DNA of 64,000 bases, from assembly GCA_964019695.1 (NCBI GenBank), contig OZ026522.1, forward strand, positions 75,733,601 through 75,797,600, read 5' to 3'. A model generated the notes under the pieces. The model did no database searches and had not been told where the DNA came from. It saw only the letters and a list, made by a program, of their open reading frames with translations. Of this stretch, positions 58,157 through 64,000 are shown one piece after another. A program made the position numbers and the translations under genes. Origin of the DNA: Loripinus fragilis (lineage: Eukaryota > Mollusca > Bivalvia > Lucinida > Lucinidae). The first letter of the stretch is position 1; every line of letters starts with the position of its first letter.

Positions 58157-58990
58157 AATGCATTTCTGCTCAAAGTGTATTTGAGTTTGCGCATGATGAC
58201 TAATATTTTGATGTTGTGTTTGCAATATGTTCTATATGTGTGTGCCACTGGCCATTATTGCTTAAAGTTATGTCCAGATGTGTGTGATCTTCGACAAATT
58301 TTATCAGATTGTTATCAAATATCAATTGAGGAAAATCCTCAAATTCTTAAGGGTAAATAGGACTGCTTCAGTTTTCAGAGGGTTGGATTTCACTAATCAT
58401 TGTTTGGCCCAATTAGAAAGCATAATGAGATCATGATTAATAAAACCTGCTATGCCTGCAAGACTGTAGCATAGGATAAAGAACTATCATCTGCGAATAA
58501 TTTAGTTAAACTTAGCAGTTGTTTTGCAATATCATTAATATATATTAGAAATAATAGGGGTCCAAGTACTGATCCCTGAGGAACTCCTGCAAGGATGGAT
58601 TTTATAGGTGAAGCACAATTTTTTAGGGTAACTTTTTGTTTTCCATTAATTAGGTAGCCACTTAACCATTGGAGTAACTTACCGTTAATGCCATTTTTCC
58701 TTAAATTAAATAGCAGACCACGATGCCAGACTATATCAAAAGCTTTCGACATATCACAGAAAACTATACAGGAAAATAAGTTATTCTCAAAGGCTTGGCA
58801 AATATTATGGTATATATCAATCAGTTAAAAAACTGTACAATGGTGAAGAAGAAACCCTGACTGGTATTTATACAACAAGTTGTTATCAATGAAATAATTA
58901 TACAAATTCTTAGATAATTCTTTCTTGTAGTTTACCAACACAGCTCAAGAGTGCTACAGATCGATAATGTCGATAACCTCCTCACATTTT
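58157..58990 (-). pseudogene. Non-LTR retrotransposon reverse transcriptase relic
   Basis: The frame 58450-58752 reads MSKAFDIVWHRGLLFNL, AGVPQGSVLGPLLFLIYIND and LTKLFADDSS. AFD, GVPQGSVLGP and FADD are the reverse transcriptase palm motifs of CR1/Jockey-like elements, with the FADD aspartates intact. Upstream to 58990 and downstream to 58157, shifted frames with stops continue the same domain (for example the block ending KLKYTLSRNALR). The C-terminal piece is at 55210-55463. Confidence 0.82.
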
Positions 58991-59420
58991 TATAAATGAC
59001 TGTTTATTAAAACACCAAAACATAACTATTTGAGCCCTTTGAGTTTACGAGCAGTGAGGGCTAATCCTTCATATTGTATTATGTTCGCGTGCCATTGTGA
59101 AAACTGTGTGAGAATGGAGTTGCACCCTTATATACATGTATTCGTGAGGTAAGCAACATATATACAGTTACGTCATTGCGCCATAAAGTTGTAAACAAAA
59201 CGAAACTTTTGTACTATTTTTGCTGATTCAGCAGAGGGATAACATTTGATGAATTATCAAAATGCTGAATCGCTATTTTTTGTCAGGTTTCATCTAATCA
59301 TTGTAAACTGCTAAATCGCTAATATCATGTGCTTGATTTCAACTAGACTTGCTCAATTCCCTACTTTTTAGAATTGATTTTAGATTAACCTTGAGCTTAT
59401 TGCTTTATAAAGTGAATATC
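58991..59420. other. Non-coding stretch
   Basis: I see no gene or clear repeat here. Confidence 0.4.
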
Positions 59421-59641
59421 TCTTATCCTGTTAATTTCATTTAGGTTTCGAAGATTGTATTAAAGGTATGAAGGTTATGAAAAGAAAAAAAACTAATAGA
59501 TAGAAGAAGAAAAATTAACAGACTTTGGAAAGTCTAATGTTAATTTCGTTCAGTTTTCGAAGATTGTATTAAAGAAATGAAGGTTATGGTAAATAAACTA
59601 ATAGGTAGAAGAAGAAAAATTAACAGACTTGGAAAGTCTAC
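59421..59641. repeat. ~110-bp tandem duplication
   Basis: Two units share ttaatttc, ttcgaagattgtattaaag, gaaggttatg, then agaagaagaaaaattaacag and ggaaagtcta. Confidence 0.92.
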
Positions 59642-59857
59642 TACGAGGTCAGTGTAGCAGTATAAGTCTTAGTATGTTATACTGGACTGGGTAAGAGTCT
59701 ACGCTAGACTCTTTCAATACCGCGACAGAACTTTCCGAAGTAATAAAACCGATTTGGTATGCTCTGTTTGAGATTATATTGGCGCTTTAATGGTTGTACA
59801 GACGTACGGAAAGCCAATCTATTTTAATGTAAACAGCGAGGGACGCTTCGGTGACCC

Positions 59858-61217
59858 ACACTCAGTGGCCATAAGTGAGTTCCCAAATCAGCTTACAAGA
59901 ATTTGACGAAATAATATGGTCTGAAACAATGGTCTTTTCTAGCCAATTAAGACAATAACCCCAAATGATAGTTGCCCTGGATAAATATACAGGGTATATG
60001 TTTACGTCATCACCAAGTTGTATGATGTCAACATTTGTTGCTATGGAGATATTGTGTATCACAAACAATGGCTCATATTCTTCAAAAAAGATAGCAGGTG
60101 TTGAAAAATTGCTGTAAAAATGCCAAATTGTAATATTTTCTATTGAAAATTTGCAGAAATGTTTGAAATGTACTGTAAAACATTTTTTAAAGTTCAAATT
60201 AGTATAGACACTGGAAATAAAATTAAGCAGAGCAAAGAACTGGACGGAAAATAATGCCATGAAAATGATCCTACTCCAGTATACTTTGGCTGTAAAAATA
60301 ACTAAATACACAAAAAATGCAGGAATATGGGGTATGTATGTTTTGTGAGGTATCATAACAGTGTTCAAATTGAAATTAATATATTTTGAATAAATGCTGA
60401 TGGATACAAGCTATGGTTGGATCCAAAGAAAATCTGCTAATTTTCACTGTCAGTCCTGATATTGGTGCCACAAGCAGCATAACCGGTTATATAATATCTG
60501 TGTTATAATTATTTTCAGTTGAAAGTACTATTTGGGGTTACAATTTTACAGAACATTTATTTTTTTAAGAAGAACTATCCTATGATTTCGCATGAAAGTT
60601 TGGGTACCCCCTATTAAAGCAAAATTCGACCAAGGGGTTTGCTATCGCTGGGTGCTGTCTTTTCGATTTGAAATAACGAAACTTTTAAAGACTAATTGCT
60701 TCAAACACTCGTATAAAGGCCCTAGAAATATTGATACATGTACTTGTAGCTAAGTTACCGTGTGGATTCATTTAATAATTTAGATTTATGGGTCAGGGGT
60801 ACAAATACCCCACCCCTCTCCTAATATGACGGTGAATAAATTAGGAAGATATGAACACACATTGTTCACAGCTCACGATTATAACATAATAGCACCATTA
60901 TCACCAAAAGTATATAGAAAATAAACAATACCTATAGCCCTGTAAAAACGGAAGACGTTTAGAACCCACATCAAATTTTCAAACTGTTTCAGAAATCAGG
61001 GGTGGCTGAAATGAATAACACCCACGAACTCTAGGTGATATTATTTCTATAATAATCAAGCATTCTTAAGTTGAAAAATAGCAAATAGTAATATGTTCAA
61101 AATTTCAGATAATTTGCACTCGTCGTTTTCAAATTATACAAATTTTAAATGTACTTAAATTTTTGCAAATGAAAGAACGTTTGCCATTTTGGGAACTCAC
61201 TTATGGCCACTGAGTGT
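59858..61217. mobile_element. ~1.36-kb element with ~29-bp inverted ends
   Basis: ACTCAGTGGCCATAAGTGAG then TTCCCAAA at the left is matched exactly by its inverse at the right. The right flank is TA. The left flank is CA, so a TA duplication is possible but mutated. A 168-codon minus-strand frame (59862-60368) starts inside and runs into the left end. It is hydrophobic and aromatic, and I do not recognise it. Non-autonomous TIR element by default. Confidence 0.8.
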
Positions 61218-61363
61218 ATATCAATTTAGGTGTCGGTTAAAATGGATTATGACTGTCTTTTGATTGGACGAGTCTACGCTAGGGGACGCTAGACTAAGCA
61301 AATAAAAATGATTATAGCAACTAACCAACGAGTGTTGGCAGCAGATGCCAACAGGAGAGTTTT

Positions 61364-61491
61364 AGACTAATCCGAGCCTTCTCTGATGTTTAAGTGGCTT
61401 TTCCATATTTTGATATTTGCCACTAGTGGCAAATATCAAAATAAAGAAAAGTCACTAAAACGTCAGAGGAAACTTGGACTACGATTAGACA
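61364..61491. repeat. ~128-bp palindrome
   Basis: gatatttgccact|agtggcaaatatc at the centre (61428), extended outward with mismatches to agactaatc / gattagac. Confidence 0.85.
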
Positions 61492-62155
61492 TGCTTTTTT
61501 AAGTGACATACCCCACCCACTTCTACATACTAGGCCATAATTTTTCGACCGTCAAAGCAACTTCCGGCTACTGGAGCCTGGAGGTTGTTTCCGGTGTATT
61601 TCCGCACTGAATACAACTATCTAAATTAAACACTCAGAGCAATGCTTCCATCGCCACTTGTTAGAAATAAAACAAACCTTATTCTAAAATATCTGTTGCG
61701 ATTTTTCCCTAACGGAAACCGCTCCAACAAACTTTTCATTTCCATTTCGACGGATCAGAACACATGAAATAAGTCACATCAATACTGCAGTCTTTTTTGC
61801 GACAGTACCCTTTTCGTAACAAACTCTTTTATTTTCATTTGGAAGCGATTTCCTTAACTTCCACTTGCTGTCAATTCATTTTTGTTGTTGTTGCAATTCA
61901 TTGCATCATTTAATTCAAAAAGTAAATGACGTCACGTCATTGTAACACAAAGGACAAACTCCCCAACAGTTGCCAACGCCCCAGACTCGGGCTCAAATTC
62001 GGGGAGCATCAAAATCGTATCTAAAATGCAAATTCAACCTGTAATTGGATCACAAGTTCATAAAAAAGTGACAGAGAAAATAATTTGACGATAATGTCCA
62101 AAGCACATGACATGCACATCTTCAGACCATGAGCAAAACATCTGAAGAGTGAGTT
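61492..62155. other. Non-coding stretch
   Basis: No gene or obvious repeat is seen. Confidence 0.35.
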
Positions 62156-62159
62156 TTCA

Positions 62160-62402
62160 TGTGAGGATCCAGAGGGGGAAAGGGTGTCCGAACCCACGCC
62201 CAGGAAAATAACAAGTTATTTCGATTCTTATACTTGGACCCCCCCCCCTGGGAAAAGTTGGACCCCCCCCCCCCCTCCGGAAAATGTTGGACCCCTCTGG
62301 ACTTGGAAAATTATAGTTTTCTTTGAAAAGAACTGTAAATAAAGTTGATGACTGAAAAAACTTGTGGCGGATGGGCCTGGACCCCCCACGCTCCCCCGAC
62401 GA
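62160..62402. repeat. Poly-C 'ttggaccccc' repeat, copy 2
   Basis: It starts gtgaggatccagaggggga and contains two C-runs (62229-62237, 62258-62270). It shares its order of phrases with 63128-63432. Confidence 0.85.
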
Positions 62403-62424
62403 TATTTCCTTGGTCCGTGCATGC

Positions 62425-62600
62425 AGTATCATCAGGAAATACCACAATCTTACAATGCAGACCAACCCACAGTAACTTTAGTAAAAGCCGCAGACCAAAG
62501 CTTAGACATCGGGAGGACAACTAAATAAAGCAGCCATCTCCATCTTCCTCGTCGAGATGATTGCAAAACTAGAGAGGGCACAGAGGTATACATGACAAAG
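62425..62600 (-). repeat. ~660-bp dispersed repeat, diverged end piece
   Basis: It matches the first part of 18480-19140 (agtatcatcaggaaatacca, ..gagatgattgcaaaact). Confidence 0.7.
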
Positions 62601-62862
62601 CAAGAACCAAAGACGGAGAATAAACAAATGGGAGGAACATTAAATTGTGAATCAACAACAACCGAATGACTGTATGAGGAGTTGCGCTCACAAAATACCC
62701 ATGTATTGTAGAGGCTTGTTTAGAGGGGGTGGGGGGGGGTTACAATATTTCTTTAGGCAAACAGGCAAGTATCCCTTATGAACTGGCAAATATCCCCATA
62801 TTTTTTTCTGAATATCGAATACCCCTATACCATTATGGCATATACATGGAAGTAAAATGTAT

Positions 62863-63079
62863 AGGGTAAAGTCGGGTAAATTCGGACAGACGGCTAAATT
62901 CGGTCAGCCACCTTGTTTGTTTCATATTTCAAATATTGGAATAAAAATAAATTACCTAAGCACATAGTGAAAATCCTGATGTGACGGCTCATAAAGAGTC
63001 GTCTCATCTGGATTAGCACTATTTGCAAATGTGTGTCCGAATTTACCTGATGTCCGAATTTACCTGACTTAACCCTACC
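62863..63079. repeat. MITE with doubled aaattcgg motif in each end
   Basis: Left: gggtaaagtcgggtaaattc, then ggacagacggctaaattcgg. Right: the inverse with tccgaatttacctgatgtcc. The centre has an inverted gtgacggctca / gagtcgtctca pair. Confidence 0.85.
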
Positions 63080-63127
63080 GGGTAGTTTACACATGAAGTG
63101 AGGTAGAGTTATCCGACGATGAGACCA

Positions 63128-63432
63128 TGTGCGGATCCAGAGGGGTGATACGGGGTCCGGACCCCCTTGAAAATCACAAGTTATATGGGTTTCTACAGAA
63201 ATTAACATTTAGACCCCCCCCCCCCCCCCCCTGGAAAAAGTTGGACCCCCTCGATCCTTGGAAAAGTATAGTTTCTCTCTGTAATAAAACCATTGGACCC
63301 CCTCTATAAACTGTAAAATAAGTTGAGGACTAAAAGAAAACCAAAAAACCCGTTGTCCAGGCTGTTTTCTGGCCTTCGGGACTGGACCTCTCCTCTCCCC
63401 CCCCCCCCCCCCCCCCCCTGACAAAAATTCGG
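63128..63432. repeat. Poly-C 'ttggaccccc' repeat, copy 3
   Basis: The longest copy. It starts gtgcggatccagaggggtg, has C-runs at 63216-63231 and 63396-63418, and ends tgacaaaaattcgg, which matches the end of the copy at 25494-25680. Confidence 0.88.
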
Positions 63433-63589
63433 AGACTATGCATTCTACCAAAGATCACCAGCCATCAGCCGATGCGCGTTCATAGACGTATACGTGTTTT
63501 GCGTGCCCAAAAACTTACTCTTCGATCTCTGGATTTAGAGGCCAACTAAACAAAAAAACATGCCATGTAATGGTGTTAACATTTTCATA

Positions 63590-63812
63590 TATGGTCCTCG
63601 ATGCGAGAAAACTTGTCTTAGGGGCTGGGGTGCGAACAGCAAAGGCGCTGACCCACGAAGGCCGGTCTACGCCTTTGTTATTCGTCTTTTGGAAAGCATC
63701 ATATCTGAACTTGCTTCAAGCAAAATTTTAATTTTCCAGCTAGTCTCCGTAGCTGAGCAAGCTGGTTTGAATCTTAATAAAACCTCGTTTGTCGCATCGA
63801 GGCCCATATATA
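63590..63812. repeat. ~220-bp MITE with gatgcgagaaaac ends
   Basis: tggtcctcgatgcgagaaaa at the left faces gtttgtcgcatcgaggccca at the right. A short internal inverted pair (agcaaaggcgctgac / ggtctacgcctttgtt) echoes that of the family at 50010-50245. Confidence 0.75.
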
Positions 63813-64000
63813 TTCTATTATTATATACGGCTATTCATGTACAGATTTATCTGGACAATCCCATCCACTCTGGAAAATAACAAAGCTACATGTATAAACT
63901 TTCCTAGAAATACTTGTCCGGACACCCTGGAAAATCATTAATTTTGACGAAACTGCAGATGGCAAATATATTTAAAGGTCTTGTGAATCTTCAAAAAAAC
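63813..64000. other. Non-coding end of window
   Basis: Nothing recognised. Confidence 0.35.

Noticed and set aside
59862..60368. 168-codon minus-strand frame as a gene
   Set aside because: No family recognised, low-complexity aromatic composition, and it runs through the terminal inverted repeat. Kept only as a remark under the element.
62157..62520. Overlapping glycine-rich minus-strand frames
   Set aside because: Produced by C-runs of the ttggaccccc repeat; the same holds at 63209-63451.

Overview
The window is non-prokaryotic, AT-rich, repeat-dense DNA. It has spliceosomal signals, several nested transposable elements and almost no intact genes. The mixture of element types (env-bearing LTR retrotransposon, Maverick/Polinton, non-LTR and Penelope-like reverse transcriptases, many foldback and MITE-type elements) together with one FAM20-type kinase exon suggests a metazoan, most likely a marine invertebrate such as a bivalve mollusc. 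The taxon is an inference, not something read directly.

Layout. (1) 820-12742 is an LTR retrotransposon on the minus strand, with 838/839-bp TGT..ACA LTRs and a 4-bp caaa target duplication. It carries a broken envelope-type glycoprotein gene (7813-9844) but no recognisable gag-pol. Its 3' LTR is split by a 1129-bp foldback element (1482-2610), and its interior holds a decayed DNA transposon (about 3088-7290). (2) 12.8-15.5 kb is non-coding, with a GTTGCAGTTGCAGT-type minisatellite. (3) 15.5-17.65 kb holds the only good host gene piece, a first coding exon of a FAM20B-like kinase on the minus strand. It is followed by an unusual tandem array whose unit is the 3' end of that exon plus its splice donor. 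(4) 19.3-26.4 kb is a Penelope-like reverse transcriptase relic cut in two by a 6264-bp terminal-inverted-repeat element. (5) 29.1-41.3 kb is a decayed Maverick/Polinton (adintovirus-like) element on the minus strand. In transcription order it carries a small unknown ORF, a BIR domain, integrase, minor capsid (penton-like) protein, a basic core-like protein, major capsid protein, adenain-like protease, packaging ATPase, two unknown genes and a zinc-finger plus protein-primed DNA polymerase B. A 2.46-kb insertion interrupts the polymerase. (6) 41.5-64 kb is a mosaic of MITEs, palindromes, tRNA-derived pieces, a second copy of the Penelope-like reverse transcriptase, a non-LTR reverse transcriptase split by a 2.7-kb insertion, and several TIR elements.

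The mobile-element genes all carry stops or frameshifts, except the protease and a few small ORFs, so most are fossils. The comparisons that set element boundaries (empty versus filled repeat copies, interrupted reading frames) come directly from this sequence. Family names rest on recalled motif similarity and were not checked by database search.
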